A program made the position numbers and the translations under genes. The notes below the pieces were generated by a model. The model saw nothing but the letters and a program-made list of their open reading frames with translations, did not search any database and was not told where the DNA came from. Source: Deltaproteobacteria bacterium (GTDB lineage: Bacteria > Myxococcota_A > Polyangia > Palsa-1104 > JAEUJZ01). From it: 6,410 bases of DNA. Location of the stretch: the NCBI GenBank assembly GCA_017990795.1, contig JAGNNG010000114.1:1-6410 (forward strand), written 5' to 3'. Shown here in pieces: positions 1-5,730 of this stretch (the stretch's first letter is position 1; each line of letters opens with the position of its first letter).

Positions 1-18
1 ATATCGTTAGAACAGCGG

Positions 19-70
19 AATTTGGTCGGATTTGGCTGAATTTGACCTAAGACGGCTCAATTTCGCCTGC
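19..70. repeat. Imperfect decamer repeats at the 3' end of the cyclase gene
   Basis: Units beginning TTTG or TTTC recur in exact 10-bp steps: TTTGGTCGGA at 21, TTTGGCTGAA at 31, TTTGACCTAA at 41, a diverged unit at 51, and TTTCGCCTGC at 61. The run straddles the stop codon of the minus-strand cyclase gene (stop at 47-49). T-tracts spaced one helical turn apart could give mild DNA curvature. The array is short and degenerate and may be chance. No hairpin terminator is visible between it and the left edge. Confidence 0.3.
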
Positions 71-2137
71 GGTCTCGTCGGGGCCTTGGACGAAGTACAT
101 GTCGATCTCGCCGGCATTTTTGGCGTACAGCTTGCCGCGGTGGCTGCAGCGGTAGGCGTGCTTGATCAGCTCGTAGGTGGACTGCGAGATGTTGATCTGG
201 CCGGGCTCCGACGTGGACTCCATGCGCGAGGCGATGTTGACGGTGTTGCCCCAGATGTCGTAGGCGAACTTTTTTTGGCCGATGACGCCAGCCATCAGCG
301 GGCCGGTATTGATGCCGATGCGGATTTGCCAGAACGGCTCGCCGCGCTGCTGTTTTTCAGCGACGACAGAGTTCATAAAAGCGCGCATCTGCCAGGCCGC
401 GTGAACCGTCAGCAGAGCATGCTCGGGTAGCTGGTGCGGGATGCCGCCCGCCGCCATGTAGGCATCGCCGATGGTCTTTAGCTTCTCTAGGCCCAAGCCC
501 TCGATGATGCGGTCGAAGGCGGTGAAGTAAAAGTCGAGCTCGCGGATTAGCTCACTTGGGCTCATGCGGCTGGCGATGCGCGTAAAGCCTGCAAAGTCGG
601 TAAAGAGCACCGTCGCTGATGGATAGTAGACCGGCTCGACGTGGCCGGTGCGCTTCAGCTCCTCGGCAACATCGATGGGAAGGATATTTTGCAGCAGCTG
701 ATCGGACTTTTGCTTCTCTTGCTCTAGCTGCGAGTACAGGCGCTGCAGCGTCTCGTTTTGCTGACGGATGAGCGCGTGCGCAGCCTCGACCTCGGCGTTG
801 ATGGTGCGTAATAGGGCGCTGCTTGCGTCCTTGGTGTTTTCCATCTGCGCGCGATAGTCCTCTGCACGAGCGAGCTTGCGCTGCAGGAGCTGAAAGTTGG
901 CCTCAGTAAGCGCTGGTTGCTGCAGGCTTTGTTCGAATGAGGGTGGGGCTGGTGCGGACGTAGCAATCGGCGACGGCTCATCAGTGCATCCCAGTACGAC
1001 TGTGACCAGCGTCGCGCTATGCAGGCGCGCGGGACCACCCTTGATGAGGGGCGCAAACTCGCCAAAACAATAGAATCCAAACACCGGCACGCCGGGCAGG
1101 CCATCGCGTAAAAAGCGCAGCTCCTCGCCGACCTTGGTGCCCAGAATTTGCCGACGGGTCGCGCAGGAAAATGCGAGGACCAGCTTGGCTTGCGTCGTCG
1201 GGATGTGCGCGTGCGCCTGCGCCACCGAGATGGGCAGCTGCTCAAACATCCGTGGGCGCAACGCTTCTGTTAGCTGCACCGTCGCACCTTCAGGAATATG
1301 GCCAGAGAAAGTTACGGCGCCAGTGGCTACGTCGACGCGCTGTGGCACGCGCATGTAGAAGTGCTCTTGGTCGCTCTCGAAGACGGCAAGGGGGAACTCG
1401 CTGGCGGGGCGGGTGTTTTGGCCTAGGTAGTGGCTGTGGAAGTCCAGCGCGGTGCGGTCGCCGATCCGGTGGACGACGTTTTGGGTCGCGCTGGTGACGA
1501 CCTGACGGCTACCCAGTGGGGCCCAGCTGTTACAGATCGAGAAGTCGTAGACCACCTCGCCGTGCAGGATGAGCATCACGGCGGCGCTACCAAGAACCTC
1601 GAGGTTCCAAAACTGGGAGTTGCGCTGTACCGCCGGAAACCCCGGTGGGGCCGAGAGCCCGCCAAAGATCGGGCAGCCTGGCGGCAGCAGCTCTTGCAGC
1701 TGAGTGCTGAGCGCTTCGATGTGGGACGTCATGCTCTCGGCAAAGAGCAGGCACAGCCCCGGTGGTTGGGCATCGCTTGGCGCTGCCGCTTGCAGTGCTT
1801 CACGTAGCGGGGCTCGCACATCCGGGGCAAGCTGGCGCAGCACACATGTGGACAGCTGCAGATCCTCACCAGCGATGAGCAGCAGGCTGAGCGAGTCGAG
1901 AGAAAAGCCGCCCGCCGTGGTCATATCGCCGCAAGTGGTGGTGCCGATGACGGGGAGGCCTGGCCACTCCTCCTGTAGCCCCTGCAGGATCGGCGCGTAG
2001 TCAAGCAGCGCGGATGCCAGCAGGATGCCGACGCGAGGCCTTTCCCCTTGCAGCTGGGCATGACACTGCGCAAGCAGCGACTGCAGCACGTCCGCTTCGC
2101 TGACTCCTTCGCTTTGGGCGACGGCGATTTTAAGCAA
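47..2137 (-). CDS. FIST-domain sensor adenylate cyclase (class III)
   Basis: This is a cytosolic signalling protein of 696 residues, predicted to convert ATP to cAMP. No signal peptide or membrane segment is visible. Residues about 35-235 look like a FIST N domain. Residues about 245-385 look like FIST C and end in the typical motif GFYCFGEFAP (354-363) followed by a strand SATLVTVVLG. A Pro/Ser/Ala linker (about 386-410) leads to a coiled coil (about 412-480). The cyclase-transducer-like LLQNILP..VAEELK follows (481-495), then the catalytic domain (about 505-685). The metal-binding aspartates D514 (FTDFAGF) and D558 (GDAYM) are present. So are the adenine-selecting K554 and D627 (YDIWG) and the transition-state N634 and R638 (VNIASRM). 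Lys plus Asp at the base-selecting positions favours adenylate over guanylate cyclase. FIST is a known sensory domain for small ligands, and one FIST protein, NosP, binds haem and nitric oxide. The ligand here is unknown. The start is TTG, behind GGAGG with a 5-nt spacer. The gene lies 35 nt after the secreted-protein gene, which suggests one operon. Confidence 0.93.
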   Translation of the reverse strand: MLKIAVAQSEGVSEADVLQSLLAQCHAQLQGERPRVGILLASALLDYAPILQGLQEEWPGLPVIGTTTCGDMTTAGGFSLDSLSLLLIAGEDLQLSTCVLRQLAPDVRAPLREALQAAAPSDAQPPGLCLLFAESMTSHIEALSTQLQELLPPGCPIFGGLSAPPGFPAVQRNSQFWNLEVLGSAAVMLILHGEVVYDFSICNSWAPLGSRQVVTSATQNVVHRIGDRTALDFHSHYLGQNTRPASEFPLAVFESDQEHFYMRVPQRVDVATGAVTFSGHIPEGATVQLTEALRPRMFEQLPISVAQAHAHIPTTQAKLVLAFSCATRRQILGTKVGEELRFLRDGLPGVPVFGFYCFGEFAPLIKGGPARLHSATLVTVVLGCTDEPSPIATSAPAPPSFEQSLQQPALTEANFQLLQRKLARAEDYRAQMENTKDASSALLRTINAEVEAAHALIRQQNETLQRLYSQLEQEKQKSDQLLQNILPIDVAEELKRTGHVEPVYYPSATVLFTDFAGFTRIASRMSPSELIRELDFYFTAFDRIIEGLGLEKLKTIGDAYMAAGGIPHQLPEHALLTVHAAWQMRAFMNSVVAEKQQRGEPFWQIRIGINTGPLMAGVIGQKKFAYDIWGNTVNIASRMESTSEPGQINISQSTYELIKHAYRCSHRGKLYAKNAGEIDMYFVQGPDETAGEIEPS

Positions 2138-2142
2138 CAGGG

Positions 2143-2147
2143 CCTCC
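2143..2147 (-). promoter_or_regulatory. Shine-Dalgarno GGAGG for the TTG-started cyclase
   Basis: On the minus strand GGAGG stands 5 nt before the TTG at 2137-2135. No ATG or GTG lies in frame nearby upstream, and the FIST region begins soon after this codon. This site therefore decides the TTG start. A CTG one codon earlier would be too close to the site (2 nt). Confidence 0.7.
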
Positions 2148-2172
2148 GACGGGCGGGCGTAAGGTCGCGGGG

Positions 2173-3087
2173 CTAGTCAAAGCAGAACGGCATCTTCCGC
2201 ATTCCGGGCTCGCGCTGTGGCAGCTTGCTTTGGCCCTTCATGACGACGCCGAAGCAGCCCTTGAGGCGCTGGGTGTCGCTGCACTTGCCTTCCTCGCGGT
2301 TGCCGTCGAAGCGGACAAACATGCACTGGCCTTCGCACTCATCGCCGTCGTAGCAGGTCTTGCCCGCGTCTTTGGTCTTGCAGTTGCAGCCTTGGTCTTT
2401 GTTGACCCCGTAGCGACCCCAGGTTCCTTCGCACGCGGTGCATGCAGCCTGCGCCGTCGCTAGCGCCTGATTTACGACCTTGGCAGGAGCGCGCGTGGAC
2501 ATCTCTGCCCCGGAGCTGCCCGGTGGCTTAAAGTACACCACCACTTCCATCTCCGTCGGGGTCGACCACGGAATCGTCTCTTTCCAAGGCCCATTTGGGG
2601 AGCCGATGCCGGCTGGGTCAAACTCCAGCACCAGCGTGCGCCGACCGGACTCGAAGAACTCAGCTTTGGTAAACGACAAAAACTCGGTGGTGCAGTTGTG
2701 CGCGACTAGCTCGAGCGTGCCTTCGCATTCCTCGAAGTGCTCGTTGCATTTGATGTTGCCTTGGCCGGGGAGCAAGATCACGCCAGCGTCAGAAGGTCCA
2801 CAGACCTGAGGCTTGCTGGACGGCTGCGGCACCTTGTCTTTGATGGTTTTGCCGACAGCTTTGGCCACCGGTTTGCCGCCTACGCCTGGAGTCATTGGCT
2901 TGCTGCCCAGCGGACCAGCCGGCTTGGTCAAGGCCGCAGTGGCTGGCTTGGCCCCAGCGGTCGCAGCAGGTTTGGTCGGGTTTGCAGCAGGCACCTGGGC
3001 CCGCGCCAGCTGTCCTGGGAGCAGCACCAGCAGTGTTGCGAGTCCCCCCCACAGAGGCGCACGCAGTGGACAAGGAATTCTGAGCAT
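2173..3087 (-). CDS. Secreted cysteine-rich protein with Lys-Pro/Ala linker
   Basis: Function is not known. Of 304 residues, 1-30 form a Sec signal peptide with hydrophobic core LATLLVLL and a likely cut after ARA (28-30). No lipobox is present, so the mature protein should be soluble in the periplasm or outside the cell. Residues about 35-93 are a low-complexity linker with repeated KP/KPA units, of the kind that often spans wall or envelope. Residues about 96-190 contain four cysteines (96, 114, 121, 132) and alternating beta-type segments, possibly an Ig-like fold (inference). Residues about 210-304 hold ten cysteines (216, 219, 234, 236, 245, 251, 255, 269, 278, 302). The pattern C..CEGTWGR, then DAGKTC, DECEGQC, GKC, GCFGV and a final C-F-D resembles a cysteine-rich C-terminal module common in small exported bacterial proteins. 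I cannot give a family name. The 14 mature cysteines allow seven disulfides. The ATG at 3087 is fixed by an in-frame stop at 3097-3099. There is no good Shine-Dalgarno, and a palindrome sits at that place. Confidence 0.85.
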   Translation of the reverse strand: MLRIPCPLRAPLWGGLATLLVLLPGQLARAQVPAANPTKPAATAGAKPATAALTKPAGPLGSKPMTPGVGGKPVAKAVGKTIKDKVPQPSSKPQVCGPSDAGVILLPGQGNIKCNEHFEECEGTLELVAHNCTTEFLSFTKAEFFESGRRTLVLEFDPAGIGSPNGPWKETIPWSTPTEMEVVVYFKPPGSSGAEMSTRAPAKVVNQALATAQAACTACEGTWGRYGVNKDQGCNCKTKDAGKTCYDGDECEGQCMFVRFDGNREEGKCSDTQRLKGCFGVVMKGQSKLPQREPGMRKMPFCFD

Positions 3088-3094
3088 ACTGTGG

Positions 3095-3113
3095 TTTTAC
3101 CATGGGGGTAAAA
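3095..3113. promoter_or_regulatory. 19-bp palindrome upstream of secreted-protein gene
   Basis: TTTTACC and GGTAAAA form perfect 7-bp arms around a 5-bp centre, ATGGG. The inner edge lies 7 nt from the leftward ATG (3087), where a ribosome binding site would be expected. It could be a dimeric repressor operator, or an RNA hairpin in the leader that affects translation. The regulator is unknown. Confidence 0.45.
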
Positions 3114-3186
3114 TGCTCGGGGCTTCTTTTGCCATGTCCGTCGTGGTCGTCGGTCCGGACCCAATCTGGGCAGCTTGCGCTGGTAT

Positions 3187-3215
3187 GTGACACCGCTGCG
3201 CCAGCATGTTAAAAG
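3187..3215 (+). promoter_or_regulatory. Candidate sigma-70-like promoter for the lipoprotein gene
   Basis: GTGACA at 3187-3192 matches TTGACA at 5 of 6 positions. After a 17-bp spacer, TAAAAG at 3210-3215 matches TATAAT at 4 of 6. It would give a leader of about 75 nt. The call rests on weak consensus matches only. Confidence 0.3.
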
Positions 3216-3296
3216 CGGACAACAAAGTTCGGCAGACTTGCTCTTATATGCCGATTTTTATGTCGGAACCAGTCCGCAATAGAAAGGTGTTTTTAG

Positions 3297-4055
3297 ATGA
3301 ATAAATGGATGCAGTGCCTGCAACAGAAATTAACTAATAAAAATCGCAACGGTACTCTCTTGGGACTAGCCATTTCTGCTGCGGCCATGCTGGGTGGCTG
3401 TGGTGGATATCAAAGCTACCGCCTGCCCGTAGATCCGATAACGGCATACAGTATATTTCCTGCACTGGGCGGCTGTGCCACTGCGCGTAATCTGCAGTCG
3501 GTTGAGCACCCAGCTCCCAATGGCTCTGTGAATGTGAAGTATGACCCGGCAACTTGGATTCAGTACATGGTCCAAGAGCCAGCGTTTAACATGGTCCTGC
3601 TGCTTGATAAGTCTGTTCCCGAGCCCGAGCGTCAAGGCCGCTATCAAGCCGCCAAACAAAAAGGCGATGAGATCTTTGCCTGCGCGATGGGTTCTCAGCA
3701 GCAAGTCATGATGGCACCCGCTCCGATGGTGATACCGCCGCCGGTACAGCAGCCAGATGGCGTCAGCGTGTCGGTTTCCGCAGGCGGCATGACGGCTGGG
3801 GCCAGCGTGAGTGGTGGGGCGTCGGTGGGCGTCTCGGCCTCGGGGGTGGCACCTAGCGGGAATGACTGTCAGCAGCTCTTTCAGTGCTATCAGATCCTGG
3901 CGCGCGACTTTTGCCAGCCTGGCAGCGAGTGTCGCTTCAAAGTCGAAGGCAATGACCCGGCAGGCTGTCGGTCGGCACTAAATCAGGTGCCCCAGCTGGT
4001 CGGCTCGCTGTCGATGATGCGCCCCGGCTACGGCGTACCTGCTGAGTGCCGCTAA
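3297..4055 (+). CDS. Hypothetical lipoprotein, Gly/Ser/Val-rich with Cys-rich tail
   Basis: Function is not recognised. The protein has 252 residues. A basic n-region of about 20 residues (K3, K11, K15, R17) is followed by the hydrophobic LLGLAISAAAM and the lipobox LGGC, with C35 as the lipidated residue. Glycine at +2 (G36) does not suggest inner-membrane retention, so outer-membrane anchoring is likely. Residues 36-135 form an unfamiliar domain containing C60 and C129. Residues about 138-152 are rich in Pro and Met. Residues about 155-186 are a low-complexity stretch of alternating Val/Ser/Gly/Ala, probably a flexible linker. The C-terminal domain (about 189-252) has six cysteines (191, 197, 206, 212, 224, 251) that could form three disulfides. 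The ATG at 3297 follows AAAGGTG (3283-3289) with good spacing. An in-frame ATG at 3309 is an alternative but has no such site. The gene has its own terminator. The first 100 bases are more AT-rich than the rest. Confidence 0.85.
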   Translation: MNKWMQCLQQKLTNKNRNGTLLGLAISAAAMLGGCGGYQSYRLPVDPITAYSIFPALGGCATARNLQSVEHPAPNGSVNVKYDPATWIQYMVQEPAFNMVLLLDKSVPEPERQGRYQAAKQKGDEIFACAMGSQQQVMMAPAPMVIPPPVQQPDGVSVSVSAGGMTAGASVSGGASVGVSASGVAPSGNDCQQLFQCYQILARDFCQPGSECRFKVEGNDPAGCRSALNQVPQLVGSLSMMRPGYGVPAECR

Positions 4056-4091
4056 CGCTAGGTCGCTATCGTCGAGCAGCTGCTTGAGGAC

Positions 4092-4123
4092 AAAAAAAGG
4101 GAGGCACGCCGCCTCCCTTTTTT
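4092..4123. terminator. Bidirectional intrinsic terminator
   Basis: GGGAGGC (4099-4105) pairs perfectly with GCCTCCC (4111-4117) around a 5-nt loop. Seven A's precede the stem and six T's follow it, so a U-tract forms on either strand. It lies 36 nt after the lipoprotein stop on the plus strand and 53 nt after the rubredoxin stop on the minus strand, so it can end both converging transcripts. Confidence 0.92.
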
Positions 4124-4176
4124 ATTGCCTACTTAGATGTATGTCGTCGCTGCCTTTGCGTGCAGCGGGCAGATTT

Positions 4177-4350
4177 CTAGTCGGCTATTGGCTCAAAGTC
4201 AGCCTTGGTTGCGCCACAGTCGGGGCAGATCCAGTCGGCGGGCAGGTCCTCAAACGCGGTGCCCGGCGGGATGTTCGAGCCGGGGTCGCCTTCCGCCGGG
4301 TCGTAGACATGCTCACAAATCACGCAGCGATATCGTTTGGCTTTATTCAT
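4177..4350 (-). CDS. Rubredoxin
   Basis: This is a small cytosolic one-electron carrier with a single iron bound by four cysteines. It has 57 residues, near the usual family length. It reads MNKAKRYRCVIC, then EHVYDPAEGDP, PGTAFEDLP, DWICPDCG and DFEPI, which is the rubredoxin pattern throughout. The iron ligands are C9, C12, C42 and C45. Conserved aromatic residues include Y16 and W40. The residue after C12 is Glu, where many rubredoxins have Gly in the first metal knuckle. The second knuckle keeps its Gly (G46). The ATG at 4350 follows AAGGAGA with a 5-nt spacer. The gene lies 53 nt after the membrane acyltransferase gene on the same strand and may be read through from it or from its own promoter (GATAAT at 4376-4381). 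Typical partners such as a rubredoxin reductase, alkane hydroxylase or rubrerythrin are absent from the window, so its role is open. Confidence 0.96.
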   Translation of the reverse strand: MNKAKRYRCVICEHVYDPAEGDPGSNIPPGTAFEDLPADWICPDCGATKADFEPIAD

Positions 4351-4375
4351 GGGCGTCTCCTTGTTTTGAAAAATG

Positions 4376-4403
4376 ATTATCTACAGGTACAATTTTTTAA
4401 CGA
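4376..4403 (-). promoter_or_regulatory. Candidate promoter for rubredoxin
   Basis: On the minus strand GATAAT (4381-4376) matches the -10 consensus at 5 of 6 positions, 25 nt before the rubredoxin ATG. The best -35 is TCGTTA (4403-4398) at a 16-bp spacer and is poor. The surrounding 40 bp are notably AT-rich for this window. The leader would be short, about 18 nt, and would include the AAGGAGA site. Confidence 0.4.
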
Positions 4404-5516
4404 CTAGGATGGGTTTTTCTTTAGAAAAGAAAAGCCTTTAAAGCGATAGATTCGATACCAAGATAGCCAAATCATCGCAATGGTAAGTAGTAAGATGCCG
4501 ATGCTCGCTTGCCATGGATTTAGGCGGTGCTTGATTGGATATGACCAAATACCATAAACCAAATCAACATGCACAATATAAACCAACATGGACGCTTGGC
4601 CCAGCAAGAGCAGTGGTGACAATTTTGGTATCGGGCGCGCTTTCTCATATAGAAAACAGAGTGCGCCAAAGACCATGCACATGCCGCTACGATAGAAATA
4701 GGAGACCGGTGTTGCAATATGGGCGAGTGCCGGTGTGTGGGTTCGGTATATCGGTATATCGATGTGCTCGCCGACCTGACCTAGGACCGCGAGCGCGGTA
4801 CCAACGAGCCCGGTGATCAGCATCGTACGATCAAGCTGGTTGGCCGCTGCGGCACGCATCCAAAAGGTGCCAATGAAGGCGCCGGTTAGCGTTTGTGCGA
4901 CCCAGGGCAGTACCGGAAACTGCACCAGCGGATGACCTCCCCACAGGTAGTAGCTGAGCCACTTGGGCAAGAGCTCCGGCTGACCCAGGTGCTGCAAGAC
5001 CGGCGTACCAAGCGCCACCGTCAGTGCCAGCAGCAGCGGTAGGATCGGCACTCGTCCGGGCCGCAGGTCTTTGGGGGAGCTAACGAGCGCCGTCAGCATC
5101 AGCGACAGGCCAATACACTGCAGCACGTCTACTTTAAGGATGGCCCACGCGGCACGCGGACGGGCACCTCCCAGCAGCCACTCACCGATGCGGAAGGCAT
5201 AGCCGATCGCAAAGACTTCAAAGCCGCGCTTTACGCCACCGAGCTTGGCCGTCACCGTCGGTACGTTCCGTCGCGCATCCGAGGCATAGCGCATCATCAG
5301 CGAGACGCCCGCCAGAAATAGAAACATGCGCGCTGGAAACCCGCCGAGCTGCTGACGAGCCATCCACCACCAAAAGCCTTGACGGTCTGGCTCTCGGGTC
5401 CAGGCATCGTAGGCGTGCGTCTGAAACATCAGCACACACGCCAGCCCCCGGTACCAGTCTATAAAGGCAAAGCGCTGACGAGACACATGGACACCAATGT
5501 GACGCGACGCTACCAC
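4404..5516 (-). CDS. Multi-pass membrane protein, DUF1624/HGSNAT-like acyltransferase
   Basis: The protein has 370 residues. The N-terminal signature RFAFIDWYRGLACVLMFQTH (15-34) and the motif DVLQCIGLSLML (130-141) match the DUF1624/heparan-alpha-glucosaminide N-acetyltransferase-like family. Members are polytopic membrane proteins thought to move acyl groups across the membrane onto sugars. Hydrophobic segments are visible near 22-35, 62-76, 98-115, 131-146, 156-175, 200-220, 231-247, 272-290, 300-322 and 337-355, giving roughly ten membrane spans. FFLAG-like MFLFLAGVSLMM (64-75) and ASMLVYIVHVDLVYG (308-322) are also seen in acyltransferase-3 proteins, so that related superfamily is an alternative. 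The substrate cannot be inferred. The start taken is GTG at 5516. No common start lies between it and an in-frame upstream TGA, and no strong Shine-Dalgarno is visible. GTG at residue 11, just before SRQRFAFIDW, is a real alternative. The last 100 or so codons are much more AT-rich than the rest. Confidence 0.85.
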   Translation of the reverse strand: MVASRHIGVHVSRQRFAFIDWYRGLACVLMFQTHAYDAWTREPDRQGFWWWMARQQLGGFPARMFLFLAGVSLMMRYASDARRNVPTVTAKLGGVKRGFEVFAIGYAFRIGEWLLGGARPRAAWAILKVDVLQCIGLSLMLTALVSSPKDLRPGRVPILPLLLALTVALGTPVLQHLGQPELLPKWLSYYLWGGHPLVQFPVLPWVAQTLTGAFIGTFWMRAAAANQLDRTMLITGLVGTALAVLGQVGEHIDIPIYRTHTPALAHIATPVSYFYRSGMCMVFGALCFLYEKARPIPKLSPLLLLGQASMLVYIVHVDLVYGIWSYPIKHRLNPWQASIGILLLTIAMIWLSWYRIYRFKGFSFLKKNPS

Positions 5517-5600
5517 CGTCGCCCACGGCTTGGCAAGCAGGCAGGCAATACCGCCTTGGCCTGGGTCTTTGAGGCGGGGCAGGGCAGGGCGTATAGGCGC

Positions 5601-5630
5601 TAGTCAGAAGCCGGGGAGTCAGCCTAAAAT
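5601..5630 (+). promoter_or_regulatory. Candidate promoter for the vWA-type gene
   Basis: TAAAAT at 5625-5630 matches the -10 consensus at 5 of 6 positions. TAGTCA at 5601-5606 matches the -35 at 4 of 6, with an 18-bp spacer. Transcription would begin near 5637, leaving a leader of about 95 nt that includes the tandem repeat. Confidence 0.4.
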
Positions 5631-5654
5631 GTCCTTTGGGCTTGGCTGCTGTTC

Positions 5655-5676
5655 CTTGCTGTGGGCTTGCTGTGGG
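5655..5676. repeat. Perfect tandem 11-bp direct repeat
   Basis: CTTGCTGTGGG occurs twice head to tail, at 5655-5665 and 5666-5676. A partial relative, CTTGGCTGCTG, begins at 5641. It lies between the candidate promoter and the start of the vWA-type gene. A one-turn spacing would suit a protein binding as a side-by-side pair, but replication slippage explains it equally well. Confidence 0.75.
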
Positions 5677-5730
5677 GACGTGGCGGCGAGCCTTGGACTA
5701 CTGGCGACTGGCTTGGTGAGGTCTGTGCCG

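Larger units (their letters stand above)
3088..3296. other. Divergent intergenic region
   Basis: These 209 bp separate the leftward secreted-protein gene from the rightward lipoprotein gene and should carry both promoters. I see a 19-bp palindrome beside the leftward start and one candidate sigma-70-like promoter for the rightward gene. The last 60 bp are AT-rich, and CCGA/TCGG repeats at 3251-3266 are too short to call. No convincing leftward promoter or small gene was found. Confidence 0.6.
5517..5730. other. Divergent intergenic region
   Basis: These 214 bp separate the leftward membrane acyltransferase gene from the rightward vWA-type gene. They contain three tandem GGGCA-like units (5577-5591), a candidate rightward promoter and an 11-bp tandem repeat. 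Both strands also show short open frames across this region, but none has a supported start or a recognisable product. I saw no convincing leftward promoter. Confidence 0.55.

Noticed and set aside
724..1245. 173-codon minus-strand open frame inside the cyclase gene
   Set aside because: It is a frame-shifted shadow of the cyclase, rich in Arg and Ser, with no domain. The cyclase frame is intact through the same stretch.
3152..3161. 10-bp palindrome GGTCCGGACC in the intergenic region
   Set aside because: It is short, GC-rich, and does not extend on either side. Such palindromes are expected by chance at this length.
2737..3190. Plus-strand open frames over the secreted-protein gene and its upstream region
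   Set aside because: They oppose a gene with a clear signal peptide and conserved-looking cysteine pattern. Their Ala/Gly/Pro-rich composition mirrors the KP/Ala linker.
3230..3242. Possible sigma-54 promoter (GGCAG...TTGCT) upstream of the lipoprotein gene
   Set aside because: Only 7 bases separate the GG and GC elements. The sigma-54 consensus needs 10, so the geometry is wrong.
4368..4382. Fur-box-like GATAATCATT upstream of rubredoxin
   Set aside because: It matches only about 10 of 14 fixed positions of the 7-1-7 model, and the best half is also the candidate -10. AT-rich sequence alone would explain it.
5577..5591. G-rich GGGCA tandem units as a G-quadruplex
   Set aside because: Only three good G-runs are present, where four are needed for an intramolecular quadruplex.
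5629..5730. Upstream in-frame ATG that would lengthen the vWA-type protein by 34 residues
   Set aside because: It would place a Cys/Trp-rich stretch before the signal peptide. It also overlaps the candidate -10 and lacks a Shine-Dalgarno, whereas ATG 5731 has one.
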